Source of the DNA: Firmicutes bacterium UBA4882
GTDB lineage: Bacteria; Bacillota; UBA4882
Assembly (NCBI GenBank): GCA_002399265.1
Contig: DHDG01000046.1
Span: forward strand, 1 to 14,855
DNA: 14,855 nt
Direction of reading: 5' to 3'
The stretch's first letter is position 1; each line of letters starts with the position of its first letter. This document shows positions 1-7,363 of this stretch, one piece after another. Both the position numbers and the translations under genes were made by a program. The notes below the pieces were generated by a model. The model saw only the letters and a list, made by a program, of their open reading frames with translations, had not been told where the DNA came from and did not search any database.

Positions 1-52
1 CAAATTGCCAAAATATGTAACATTGCACTTTTAGAACCGTCCCCAAAGTTCC

Positions 53-616
53 TTACGTCCGCGTCGCATCCAATGCGACAATGATCTTACGGCCGACTAT
101 GCCGGTCAACAGTCCGGCCGGCACGGCCAGTAAAAATAGAAATGGCAAATAATAGAGCAGCCCGGCATTTGGAAAGAAAGGATAGATGGCTGCCAGTTGA
201 CTAATGTTATGCGCCAGGGCACCCATAACACTTACCCCGACAGGGCTGACTTTGGATTGAGAGAACAGCCGCACGGCTGCCATCGTTAGTGTGGAAGTGA
301 CTGCCCCTGCTAAAGTCGGCCAAAAAGCGATCCCCAAAAAGGTGCCACTGAAAAAGCTGCCCAAAAAAACGCGGCTAATTGAAATAAGGAAGGCCGTCTT
401 AAACCCTTCTGTATATAACACAGTGAGGATCACCATATTAGCCAGGCCCAGACGCACCCCTGGAATGGGAAGCGGCGGAAGAATGGCGTTTTCAAGCGCG
501 TGTACCGTCAGCGCCAAAGCTAGATAAAGCGCCGTGCGCGACAGGTGCCGAATGCTTTCCCGTCGCGCGCGGCGGTTGGCGGAGCGCTTGGTGCGGCCAC
601 TATCGAGAGATGGCAT
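53..616 (-). CDS. Gx transporter / heptaprenyl diphosphate synthase component I family membrane protein
   Basis: This is a very hydrophobic protein of about 187 residues with a basic N-terminus (about 25 residues rich in Arg/Lys) followed by roughly five membrane segments. The motif LENAILPPLPIPGVRLGLAN near residues 41-60 is typical of the Gx transporter / Hpre_diP_synt_I family. The family name reflects an old link to heptaprenyl diphosphate synthase; it is now usually regarded as an integral membrane, possibly ECF-like, protein whose substrate I cannot tell. The ATG at 616 is chosen because GGAGGG lies about 8 bases upstream; a GTG at 625 sits too close to that site. The start overlaps the end of the NusG-domain-II gene by 17 bases, so the two are probably translationally coupled. 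This pair is common in Firmicutes. Family call fairly sure, function unsure. Confidence 0.85.
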   Translation of the reverse strand: MPSLDSGRTKRSANRRARRESIRHLSRTALYLALALTVHALENAILPPLPIPGVRLGLANMVILTVLYTEGFKTAFLISISRVFLGSFFSGTFLGIAFWPTLAGAVTSTLTMAAVRLFSQSKVSPVGVSVMGALAHNISQLAAIYPFFPNAGLLYYLPFLFLLAVPAGLLTGIVGRKIIVALDATRT

Positions 617-965
617 CCGGACCACCCTCCCCTGACAGTTTGATCATCGTCTGGTTTGGCAGACACACAATGCTCTGCCCCGGATTCGAAATCCAGCCGG
701 TTTGCACACAGACTTGCTCTGAGCAATCAGAATGAATGACCCGGATGCGTCCTCCGCCATACTGCAGTTTCATGCCTACTCCTGACAGAACGTGCTCGCG
801 CTCTGCACCGCTAATATCGAGGCGCAGGACTGTTTCCCCCTGAACAGTGACGGTCGCATTCTGCGCTGTAGTACCATGCAGACGTGTCGTTACGAAAAAG
901 ATCCCCAACAGAATCGCCCCTATCAAAGCGACTGCAGCGATCAATCTCCAATCGGCCGGTGTCAT
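600..965 (-). CDS. NusG domain II-containing protein
   Basis: A 121-residue protein with one N-terminal membrane anchor (about residues 5-27) and an extracytoplasmic domain of about 90 residues. The pattern HSDCSEQVCVQTGWIS, then GQSIVCLPNQ, matches the NusG domain II family of small anchored proteins, with conserved cysteines at SDC, VCV and IVCLP. These proteins are not transcription factors; the name comes from fold similarity to an insert in NusG. The ATG at 965 is preferred over the upstream in-frame GTG (974) because GAGGTG lies 6 bases before it and contains that GTG. It is the first gene of a two-gene operon with the downstream Gx-family gene and has its own promoter at 1024-1053. Biochemical role unknown. 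Confidence 0.85.
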   Translation of the reverse strand: MTPADWRLIAAVALIGAILLGIFFVTTRLHGTTAQNATVTVQGETVLRLDISGAEREHVLSGVGMKLQYGGGRIRVIHSDCSEQVCVQTGWISNPGQSIVCLPNQTMIKLSGEGGPDAISR

Positions 966-1023
966 ATAAATCACCTCTGTTTGGACAGATCATTTTTCGT
1001 TATTGACTATGGCAACTCCTGTC

Positions 1024-1053
1024 AGTATAGCAAATTTGCCAGGCATTTTTCAA
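1024..1053 (-). promoter_or_regulatory. sigma-A-type promoter for the NusG-II/Gx operon
   Basis: On the minus strand there is a -35 box TTGAAA (1053-1048), an 18-base spacer and a -10 box TATACT (1029-1024), about 60 bases upstream of the ATG at 965. The -35 box begins immediately after the stop codon of the preceding minus-strand gene (1055). The operon can therefore be transcribed separately. Confidence 0.7.
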
Positions 1054-1054
1054 C

Positions 1055-1336
1055 TCAGGGATCTTTTAGGATTTCTTCCGAATACTCTTCTAGTGCGCTG
1101 ATGCGTTCCCTGTTTTCTCCCAGACTGCGGTAGCCAAATGCGTCTGGTATCATAGACGCGTTTACAAGGCCGCTTTCGAACAGGGCTGCTTCCTGTCCGA
1201 TTTCCGGTTGCTCGTCGAGATTTTGTTCCTCAGTCGTATGGCCGGCTTTCCATTCAGTGCCCGTCTTGCTTGTGAAATCAAAGTGCTTGGCATGATCTTT
1301 CTTTCCAAAGCGCTTCCTATTTTTCTGGCTAGTCAT
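1055..1336 (-). CDS. small charged hypothetical protein (93 aa)
   Basis: I do not recognise this gene. The product has a strongly basic N-terminus (MTSQKNRKRFGKKDHAKHFDF) and an acidic C-terminal half, with no membrane segment, signal peptide or Cys motif. The central stretch around NASMIPDAFGYRSLGENRERIS could be a short folded or helical segment. The start at 1336 is chosen because a strong GGGAGG lies 6-7 bases upstream; a longer reading from 1366 would place that site inside the gene. It is transcribed divergently from tdh. The clear ribosome-binding site and lack of overlap with another gene support it being real. Function unknown; cytoplasmic by appearance. Confidence 0.7.
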   Translation of the reverse strand: MTSQKNRKRFGKKDHAKHFDFTSKTGTEWKAGHTTEEQNLDEQPEIGQEAALFESGLVNASMIPDAFGYRSLGENRERISALEEYSEEILKDP

Positions 1337-1451
1337 GGGTATCCCTCCCCTGATAGTCTGTCCCAATGAGAAGGATACCGGATAAAGCTGGAGAATATTT
1401 TATGTTGGTTTAGCGTATAAATGCGCAGGCCAAATTTGGGAGGGGTATAAA

Positions 1452-2492
1452 ATGCAGGGCCAAATGAAGGCGGTTATCAAACCCACCGCTGCTCCTGGCG
1501 CACAATTAATTACTGCGCCTATTCCACAGCCGGGGCCCGGACAGGTATTGGTCAAGGTCAGGACTGCTTCGATCTGCGGAACCGATCTCCACATTTATTT
1601 TTGGGATCCATGGGCACAAGCCCGGATCAAGCCGCCAATGATTTTTGGACACGAATTTGCTGGCGAAGTAGTTGAACTCGGTGCCGGCGTTGATTCGCTC
1701 AAAGTCGGCGACTTTATTTCAGCCGAAACGCATGTGGTTTGCGGCAAATGTATCCAGTGCCGGACAGGCAATGCCCATGTCTGTCAGGACATGCACATTC
1801 TCGGAGTGGACATTCCGGGCGTGTTCGCCGAATATGTTGTCATACCAGCCTGTAATGCCGTGATCAATGATAAGAGCATCCCACCTGATTTCTGCTCTGT
1901 GCAAGAACCGCTTGGGAACGCTGTTTTTACGGCACTTTCTGATGATATCACCGCGAAGACTGTTGCGATTACAGGTGTCGGTCCGATTGGGCTTATGGCG
2001 GTGGACGTTGCCATAGCAGCCGGCGCGGCCGCAGTTTTTGTTACCGATGTCAATGATTACCGTCTCGGAATCGCGCGTAAGCTAGGTGCTGAAATGGCGA
2101 TCAACTCCAAAAACGAAGATCCGGTTGCGGCCGTCAAAAAGGCCACCGGTGGTGTCGGAGTCGATGTCGTTTTGGAAATGTCCGGCAATCCTTCTGCAAT
2201 CCATCAAGGCTTCGCCATGTTGCGCAGCGGCGGGCGTGTATCCATGCTCGGCATACCCTCCAACCCGATGGAGATTAATATCGCCGACGAAATAGTTTTT
2301 AAAGGCGCCACCATCTATGGCATTACCGGTCGACGTATGTATGAAACGTGGTACCAGGTCGGCGGTCTGTTACGCTCCGGGAAGCTGCATCTGGATACCA
2401 TCATTACCCATAAATTCCCGCTGGAACGCTTTGCAGAGGCAATGGAGATTATGAGATCCGGTAATTCCGGCAAAATATTATTAGTCCCCTGA
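1452..2492 (+). CDS. tdh: L-threonine 3-dehydrogenase
   Basis: A zinc-dependent medium-chain dehydrogenase of 346 residues that oxidises L-threonine to 2-amino-3-oxobutyrate with NAD+, in the cytoplasm. Visible catalytic-zinc residues are C42 (in SICGTD), H67 and E68 (in FGHEFAGE), and E152 in QEPLGN. The structural-zinc cysteines are C97, C100, C103 and C111. The Rossmann fold shows GVGPIG at 175-180 followed by an acidic strand end (TDVND), which favours NAD. Length matches the Tdh family (about 340-350). GGGAGGGG lies 6 bases before the ATG. The next gene, 28 bases downstream, encodes the partner ligase, which fixes the substrate as threonine rather than sorbitol or butanediol. A second ATG at codon 5 is a possible alternative start. 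Confidence 0.95.
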   Translation: MQGQMKAVIKPTAAPGAQLITAPIPQPGPGQVLVKVRTASICGTDLHIYFWDPWAQARIKPPMIFGHEFAGEVVELGAGVDSLKVGDFISAETHVVCGKCIQCRTGNAHVCQDMHILGVDIPGVFAEYVVIPACNAVINDKSIPPDFCSVQEPLGNAVFTALSDDITAKTVAITGVGPIGLMAVDVAIAAGAAAVFVTDVNDYRLGIARKLGAEMAINSKNEDPVAAVKKATGGVGVDVVLEMSGNPSAIHQGFAMLRSGGRVSMLGIPSNPMEINIADEIVFKGATIYGITGRRMYETWYQVGGLLRSGKLHLDTIITHKFPLERFAEAMEIMRSGNSGKILLVP

Positions 2493-2520
2493 ACCGAGTT
2501 TTTTGATTGGAGGTATCGCT

Positions 2521-3702
2521 ATGTCTGATCCATTAGGTTTCATCAACGCAGAGCTTGATGCCTTGAAAGAAAAGGGATTGTACCGCAACTTGCGAGTCCT
2601 GCAAGGCGAACAAGGCGCAGAAGTCAATTACGACGGCAAAAAGGTTCTGCAATTATCCAGTAACAACTATCTGGGTCTGAATACCCATCCGCGCCTGCGT
2701 AAGGCAATGATTGACGCCATTGAAAAATATGGCGCTGGTTCTGGTGCCGTACGCACCATTGCTGGCACCATGTCTCTGCACGAAGAACTGGAGCAAAAAC
2801 TGGCTGAATTTAAGCACGTTGGCGGAACCCTCGTACTGCAATCCGGTTTTACCGCCAATATGGGCGTAATCCCCCAAGTGGTCGATGATGGCGATCTCAT
2901 TATCAGCGATCAACTAAACCATGCCAGTATTATTGATGGTGTACGGTTGTCCAAAGCTGCGCGTGCCGTATACGCACACAGCGATGTCAATGATTTGGAA
3001 CGCGTATTGAAGGAAAAGGCTTCGCAATACCGCCGCATTCTGATTATTACTGACGGCGTTTTCAGTATGGACGGTGACATTGCGCCCTTGCCAGACATCG
3101 TGTCTGCTGCCGAGAAATATAACGCCATTGTCATGATCGATGATGCCCATGCCAGCGGCGTGCTTGGCCGCAACGGGCGCGGTACAGTTGATCATTTTGA
3201 TCTGCATGGTCGTGTCCATATTCAGGTAGGCACTCTTTCCAAGGCGATCGGAGTTTTGGGTGGCTATATCGCCGGTCCGGCCCCCTTACGCGATCTACTG
3301 ATCCATCGTTCCAGACCGTTCCTGTTCTCCACTTCGCATCCGCCCGCAGTGGCCGCAGCCTGTATCGCCGCCATTGACGTGTTACTGGAAGAACCGCAAC
3401 TGATTCAGAGACTTTGGGATAATACGAAATTCTTTAAAGATGGATTAACCAGGCTTGGCTTTAACACCGGTCATAGCGAGACACCCATTACGCCAGTGAT
3501 TGTGGGCAAAGGCGATCTAGCTATGAAATTCAGTGACCGCCTGTTTGCAAACGGTGTCTTCGCGCAAGGGATCGGTTACCCGACCGTGCCGGAAGAAAAG
3601 TCCCGCATTCGTACCATCGTTACCGCCCAGCATACTAAGGAGCAGCTGCAGTTTGCTCTGGACGTTCTTGAGAAGGTCGGTAAGGAATTGGCCATTATCT
3701 AA
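2521..3702 (+). CDS. kbl: glycine C-acetyltransferase (2-amino-3-ketobutyrate CoA ligase)
   Basis: A PLP-dependent alpha-oxoamine synthase of 393 residues that cleaves 2-amino-3-oxobutyrate with CoA to glycine and acetyl-CoA, the second step after Tdh. Family hallmarks are SSNNYLGL near the N-terminus, GSGAVRTIAGT, the cofactor-binding DDAHASGVLG, and the Schiff-base lysine K241 in VGTLSKAIG. The ATG at 2521 is preferred because GGAGGT lies about 7 bases before it; an upstream in-frame ATG at 2503 lacks such a site and falls before it. Forms an operon with tdh. By hand count its roughly 33 isoleucine codons include no ATA, in contrast with ileS downstream. The transcript should end at the hairpin at 3756-3789. 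BioF/KBL-type enzymes are close relatives, but the tdh neighbour supports Kbl. Confidence 0.95.
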   Translation: MSDPLGFINAELDALKEKGLYRNLRVLQGEQGAEVNYDGKKVLQLSSNNYLGLNTHPRLRKAMIDAIEKYGAGSGAVRTIAGTMSLHEELEQKLAEFKHVGGTLVLQSGFTANMGVIPQVVDDGDLIISDQLNHASIIDGVRLSKAARAVYAHSDVNDLERVLKEKASQYRRILIITDGVFSMDGDIAPLPDIVSAAEKYNAIVMIDDAHASGVLGRNGRGTVDHFDLHGRVHIQVGTLSKAIGVLGGYIAGPAPLRDLLIHRSRPFLFSTSHPPAVAAACIAAIDVLLEEPQLIQRLWDNTKFFKDGLTRLGFNTGHSETPITPVIVGKGDLAMKFSDRLFANGVFAQGIGYPTVPEEKSRIRTIVTAQHTKEQLQFALDVLEKVGKELAII

Positions 3703-3755
3703 AGCATCTATGCCATATGCCATATGCCGACATACAGCGAAAGCTTAACAGCGCG

Positions 3756-3792
3756 AGCGGCCTGCCATTTTCATACCTGGCAGGCCGCTTTT
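3756..3792 (+). terminator. rho-independent terminator of tdh-kbl
   Basis: A perfect 12-bp stem, AGCGGCCTGCCA (3756-3767) with TGGCAGGCCGCT (3778-3789), a 10-base loop, then TTT. The same 12-bp stem recurs after ileS at 7371-7403. Just before it, at 3707-3730, there is a short ATGCCAT-type direct repeat of no obvious role. Confidence 0.85.
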
Positions 3793-3819
3793 CAAACAAA
3801 GAGCCGCCCCTTGGAGTAA

Positions 3820-3848
3820 TTGACTTTTTGTAAAAAGCTGCATATAAT
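3820..3848 (+). promoter_or_regulatory. sigma-A promoter of the T-box/ileS transcript
   Basis: TTGACT (3820-3825), exactly 17 bases, then a perfect TATAAT (3843-3848). The predicted start of transcription is near 3855, right at the beginning of the T-box leader. This is the strongest promoter match I found in the window. Confidence 0.88.
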
Positions 3849-3854
3849 ATCGCT

Positions 3855-4120
3855 ATAAAAGCGACGATGGAGAAAGTAAGCCGCATTCAAACGTCACAGT
3901 GAGCCGGAAACAGTGAAAACCCGGCACAAGTAGGATGCTCCCGAAAATCCCTCCTGAGCTGCGCACTGAACGGTTTGCCTAGTAAGTTGCGACGGATTTC
4001 CTCCGTTATAGGGGACGCATATGCTTGTATGGCGTAATGGGTGGTATAACGATAGCCTGATCAGGAAAAGATCAGCTTTCGTCCCGTGCGAAATCGTATG
4101 GGGTGAAGGCTTTTTTATTT
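3855..4120 (+). promoter_or_regulatory. T-box leader (tRNA-Ile-sensing) of ileS
   Basis: Stem I starts with the conserved GATGGAGAAAGTA region (3865-3878). Its apical part has a GCCGG/CCGGC stem (3903-3907 with 3921-3925) enclosing the AACAGTGAAAAC element. A candidate Ile specifier codon ATC lies at 3947-3949. A middle hairpin (ACGGA/TCCGT, near 3989-4005) follows. The antiterminator is ATGGG (4037-4041), a 7-base bulge TGGTATA (4042-4048), ACGA (4049-4052), an internal CTGATC/GATCAG hairpin, then TCGT (4079-4082) and CCCGT (4083-4087). The bulge's TGGT can pair with ACCA, matching tRNA-Ile with discriminator A. Uncharged tRNA-Ile is expected to stabilise the antiterminator and allow ileS transcription. 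The specifier assignment is less sure than the antiterminator. Confidence 0.9.
4074..4120 (+). terminator. conditional T-box terminator
   Basis: A 17-bp stem (several G-T pairs) formed by AGCTTTCGTCCCGTGCG (4074-4090) and CGTATGGGGTGAAGGCT (4095-4111), with an AAAT loop and a TTTTTTATTT tail. The 5' arm contains the TCGTCCCGT also used by the antiterminator, so the two structures exclude each other. Confidence 0.88.
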
Positions 4121-4142
4121 ACCCCATACTCCGCGAGGGGGT
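4121..4142 (+). promoter_or_regulatory. candidate switch hairpin over the upstream-ORF ribosome-binding site
   Basis: ACCCCATAC (4121-4129) is perfectly complementary to GTATGGGGT in the terminator 3' arm (4096-4104). Its ACCCC part (4121-4125) can instead pair with GGGGT (4138-4142), which lies in the AGGGGGTGAT ribosome-binding site of the 33-codon ORF. The pairings are visible in sequence; a regulatory role is inference. Confidence 0.4.
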
Positions 4143-4151
4143 GATTGGGCT

Positions 4152-4253
4152 ATGAGCGTAGCCAGTATAATTGACAGCCTTTCAGACATTCATATTAAGC
4201 CAAAATCTGAAGCTGAAAGGAAGCGTCTATATGTCAAACGAAGCAAAACCTGA
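4152..4253 (+). CDS. candidate 33-aa leader ORF overlapping the ileS start
   Basis: The ATG at 4152 follows AGGGGGTGAT, one of the best Shine-Dalgarno matches in the window, with about 8 bases spacing. The ORF runs 33 codons and stops at 4251-4253, 20 bases inside ileS in a different frame. Its beginning, MSVASIIDSLSDIHIK, has four Ile codons (ATA, ATT, ATT, ATT) in the first 15; the rest is rich in Lys/Arg. I recognise no family. It may be a leader peptide coupling ileS translation to Ile supply, a coupling ORF for re-initiation, or chance. The strong ribosome-binding site is the main support. Confidence 0.45.
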   Translation: MSVASIIDSLSDIHIKPKSEAERKRLYVKRSKT

Positions 4254-7200
4254 TTTTATAAAAATGGAGCATGATGTCCTCGATTTTTGGGAGGAGCACC
4301 AATGCTTTGAAAAGCTGCGTGAAAAAAACAGGGCGAACCAGCGATTTCGTTTCTTGGACGGGCCTATAACGGCTAATAATCCCATGGGCATACACCATGC
4401 GTGGGGCAGGAGCATTAAGGATACCGTACTGCGGTATAAGGCGATGAACGGGTATTCATGCCATTACCGAAATGGTTTTGATACACAGGGTCTGTGGGTT
4501 GAGGTCGAGGTCGAGAAAGAGCTTGGCTTTCGTGACAAGAAGGATATCGAGGCCTATGGCATGGAAAAATTCACTCGGAAATGCGTTGACCGTATCAAGC
4601 ATTATTCCGGCGTTATCACTGCGCAATCCAAAAGACTCGGACAATGGATGGATTGGGGAAACTCATATTTCACTCATACTGATGAAAATATATCTGCCAT
4701 TTGGCATTTCTTAAAAATATGCCACGAAAACGGCTGGATAGTGAAATCGCATCGCCCTATGCCTTGGTGTCCGCGTTGTGGCACCTCATTATCCGAGCAT
4801 GAAATGTCAGGCTCGCACAAAGATGTGACCCACACCGCTGTATTTGCCATAGCTCCCGTAAGAAATGCAGATTTCGATATTCTGGTCTGGACGACCACGC
4901 CGTGGACACTTTCATCGAACGTGGCGCTTGCTGTCAATCCTGAGCTTGATTATGCCCTTGTCGAGTGCGCTGGCTTTAAAAGACCGCTTGTCATGGCGAA
5001 AGCCGCCATTAAACACGCCGAAGGAGAAAAGCAGGTACTGAGGCTTCTTAAAGGTAACGAGCTTGTCGGGCTTGAGTATGAGACCTTTTTCCCTGAATTA
5101 CCTGTACAAAGTGGATTACGTCATACTGTAATCCCATGGGATGATGTTGACGCCAACGAAGGTTGCGGCGTTGTTCATATAGCGCCCGGCTGCGGCGCAG
5201 AGGATTATGAGCTTGGGAAGTCCTTTTCACTTGAGGAGATCTGCCCGATTGATGAAAGCGGAGCGTTCCTGGATGAATACGGCTTTTTAAGCGGGCTTCC
5301 TGCTGCACAAGCCGCTCCAATAGTATTTGATAATCTGCAAAAGCAAGGAAAACTATATAAAACACATGAGTATACGCATAGTTATCCTGTCTGCTGGCGC
5401 TGTAAAACAGAAGTACTGTTCCGTTTAGTCAGGGAGTGGTATATCAAAACTGCCAATATAAGACCGAAGCTCATCAGGGCTGCCGAGACTGTTAAGTGGG
5501 AGCCAGCATTCATCGGAAAGCGCATGACAGACTGGCTGCAGAACATGGGTGACTGGAACATTTCGAGGAAGCGATTTTATGGGCTCCCGCTTCCATTCTA
5601 TCCGTGTGAAAACTGCGGCAAACTCACTGTCATAGGCTCTGTGGATCAACTTGCAGAACTCGGAGGCGCGGATGCATATCAATTGCCCGAGCTTCACCGC
5701 CCATGGATTGACAGCATAAAGGTTTGCTGCCCTCATTGCGGTGCATCTGTTTCCCGCGTCCCTGAAGTTGGTGATGTTTGGCTTGACGCTGGAATCGCTC
5801 CATTTTCCACGCTTGGGTATTTTAGCGATAGATCTGAATGGGAGAAAAGTTTCCCCGCAGAGTGGGTCATTGAGATGCAGGAGCAGGTTCGGCTTTGGTT
5901 CTATTCTCAACTTTTTATGAGCGTTACCATAACCGGCCGCGCGCCTTATGAGAACGTGCAAACCAACAACTGGGTGCTTGCCGAGGACGGAACAAAGTTT
6001 TCAAAAACGGGTTTCATGATCCGTTTCGACGAGGCAGCTGAGAAACTAGGCTCGGATGCGATACGCTACCTGTTTGCCGGCGCATCCATGGCAAGCGACG
6101 TGCGCTTCGGTTATAAACTCGGAGAAGGCGCTCGTCGCAAGCTTCTTAACTTCCGGAATATCTTCTCGTTCTTCATGACCTATGCGGAAATCGACAAGCC
6201 TGTCATATCCATGGCAGAATCTTCTGATGTGACGGATAGATGGCTGAAAAACCGCATTGATGATTTTGTCTTGAAGGCCACGACGTGCTATGAAAAATAC
6301 AACTTTGCCGAGCTCATACGGGAATTCGAGCTGTGTACTGATGATGTTTCAAACTGGTATGTCCGCATAAACCGCAGGCGGTTCTGGAGAAACGCCCTCG
6401 ACGCCGACAAGCAAAATGCATACAATGCTCTGTTTCATGCAATCAAGACTATGGCTCCAGTCCTGCCGTTCATGACCGAGCACATCTGGCAAAACATGAC
6501 GCTAAAATATGGCGCCGGGGAGGAGTCTGTTCACCTGTCCGATTTTCCCAAAGCCGGCGTCGTTGATGAAGCCGTCCTAAAAAATGTCGAGGTGGTGCGC
6601 GCGGTCATTACTCAAGCGCTGAAACTGAGAAATGACAAGAACATCAAGGTGAAGCAGCCATTGTCCGCGTTGTACTTGGATAAACAGCTTGAGCTTGTTT
6701 GCGCTCCGTATTTCGACATCATCAAGGATGAAATAAACGTCAAGGAAATCGTTTATCTCACGGATTTTGCTTCTCTCAGCACCGAATATCTGTCGCTGAA
6801 CTTTCAAGTGGCCGGAAGGCAGCTTCGGGATGATTTAAACAAAGTCAATGAGTTGTTTGACAAACTGACAGACGACGAAATGGCCGCTTGCGTTGCTACT
6901 TACAGAAAAGAAAGACCGATAACGGTAAGCGGGTATAAAAATTCCCTTCCCGGGGAGCTTTTCAACCTTTTATCCAAAGAAAAGGAGCATATGGCCAAAT
7001 CTCAAAGCGGGGTGTTGGTTGCTCTGAATACCGAGCTAACGGACGCACTGAAAACCGAAGGACTCTACCGAGAGATTCTGCGGCACTGTCAGCTTTTACG
7101 AAAAGAAGCGGGCTTTGCGGTATCCGACAAGGTGTTGCTGGATTTTGAAACTGCGGTTCCTGCCCTATCCTCTGTTGTCAATGAATATGGTGCCGACATT

Positions 7201-7314
7201 AGGCGCGAAACTTTATCGGAGGTACGACACTTACAATCGCCTTTGATGATGAAGAAGATTCAGTTAGACGAAGGTTCCCTGACAGCTAAAATTGCGAGGA
7301 TCGACCAGGCTTAA
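4231..7314 (+). CDS. ileS: isoleucyl-tRNA synthetase, type 2 (swapped GIHH motif)
   Basis: A class I synthetase of 1027 residues that charges tRNA-Ile in the cytoplasm. The HIGH-position motif reads GIHH (residues 53-56, within NNPMGIHHAWGRS). The KMSKS motif is KFSKT (589-593). The CP1 editing domain is present, with WTTTPWTL (220-227) and the GCGVVHIAPGCGAEDY region (311-326). Zinc-type cysteines occur at C180/C183 and in a pair of knuckles, C459/C462 and C500/C503. Length and the long C-terminal extension fit the eukaryote-like IleRS2 group rather than the usual bacterial IleRS1 (about 930 residues). The start at 4231 has AAAGGAAG upstream; the in-frame TTG at 4171 has no such site. Preceded by promoter, T-box and a small ORF; followed by a hairpin at 7364-7410. 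By hand count about 19 of some 55 Ile codons are ATA, against 0 of about 33 in kbl, hinting at transfer. Confidence 0.95.
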   Translation: MSNEAKPDFIKMEHDVLDFWEEHQCFEKLREKNRANQRFRFLDGPITANNPMGIHHAWGRSIKDTVLRYKAMNGYSCHYRNGFDTQGLWVEVEVEKELGFRDKKDIEAYGMEKFTRKCVDRIKHYSGVITAQSKRLGQWMDWGNSYFTHTDENISAIWHFLKICHENGWIVKSHRPMPWCPRCGTSLSEHEMSGSHKDVTHTAVFAIAPVRNADFDILVWTTTPWTLSSNVALAVNPELDYALVECAGFKRPLVMAKAAIKHAEGEKQVLRLLKGNELVGLEYETFFPELPVQSGLRHTVIPWDDVDANEGCGVVHIAPGCGAEDYELGKSFSLEEICPIDESGAFLDEYGFLSGLPAAQAAPIVFDNLQKQGKLYKTHEYTHSYPVCWRCKTEVLFRLVREWYIKTANIRPKLIRAAETVKWEPAFIGKRMTDWLQNMGDWNISRKRFYGLPLPFYPCENCGKLTVIGSVDQLAELGGADAYQLPELHRPWIDSIKVCCPHCGASVSRVPEVGDVWLDAGIAPFSTLGYFSDRSEWEKSFPAEWVIEMQEQVRLWFYSQLFMSVTITGRAPYENVQTNNWVLAEDGTKFSKTGFMIRFDEAAEKLGSDAIRYLFAGASMASDVRFGYKLGEGARRKLLNFRNIFSFFMTYAEIDKPVISMAESSDVTDRWLKNRIDDFVLKATTCYEKYNFAELIREFELCTDDVSNWYVRINRRRFWRNALDADKQNAYNALFHAIKTMAPVLPFMTEHIWQNMTLKYGAGEESVHLSDFPKAGVVDEAVLKNVEVVRAVITQALKLRNDKNIKVKQPLSALYLDKQLELVCAPYFDIIKDEINVKEIVYLTDFASLSTEYLSLNFQVAGRQLRDDLNKVNELFDKLTDDEMAACVATYRKERPITVSGYKNSLPGELFNLLSKEKEHMAKSQSGVLVALNTELTDALKTEGLYREILRHCQLLRKEAGFAVSDKVLLDFETAVPALSSVVNEYGADIRRETLSEVRHLQSPLMMKKIQLDEGSLTAKIARIDQA

Positions 7315-7363
7315 GGACACCCAAGTTACATGGGGTTGGCATCTCTAAAAACCACATTTACTA

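Noticed and set aside
1..52. GAACCGTCCCC-containing edge sequence resembling dispersed repeat ends seen in some genomes
   Set aside because: Too short and at the window edge; no partner repeat or transposase is visible here.
4171..4230. 20-codon N-terminal extension of ileS from a TTG
   Set aside because: No ribosome-binding site before it and no family similarity; the ATG at 4231 has AAAGGAAG upstream and gives the expected N-terminus.
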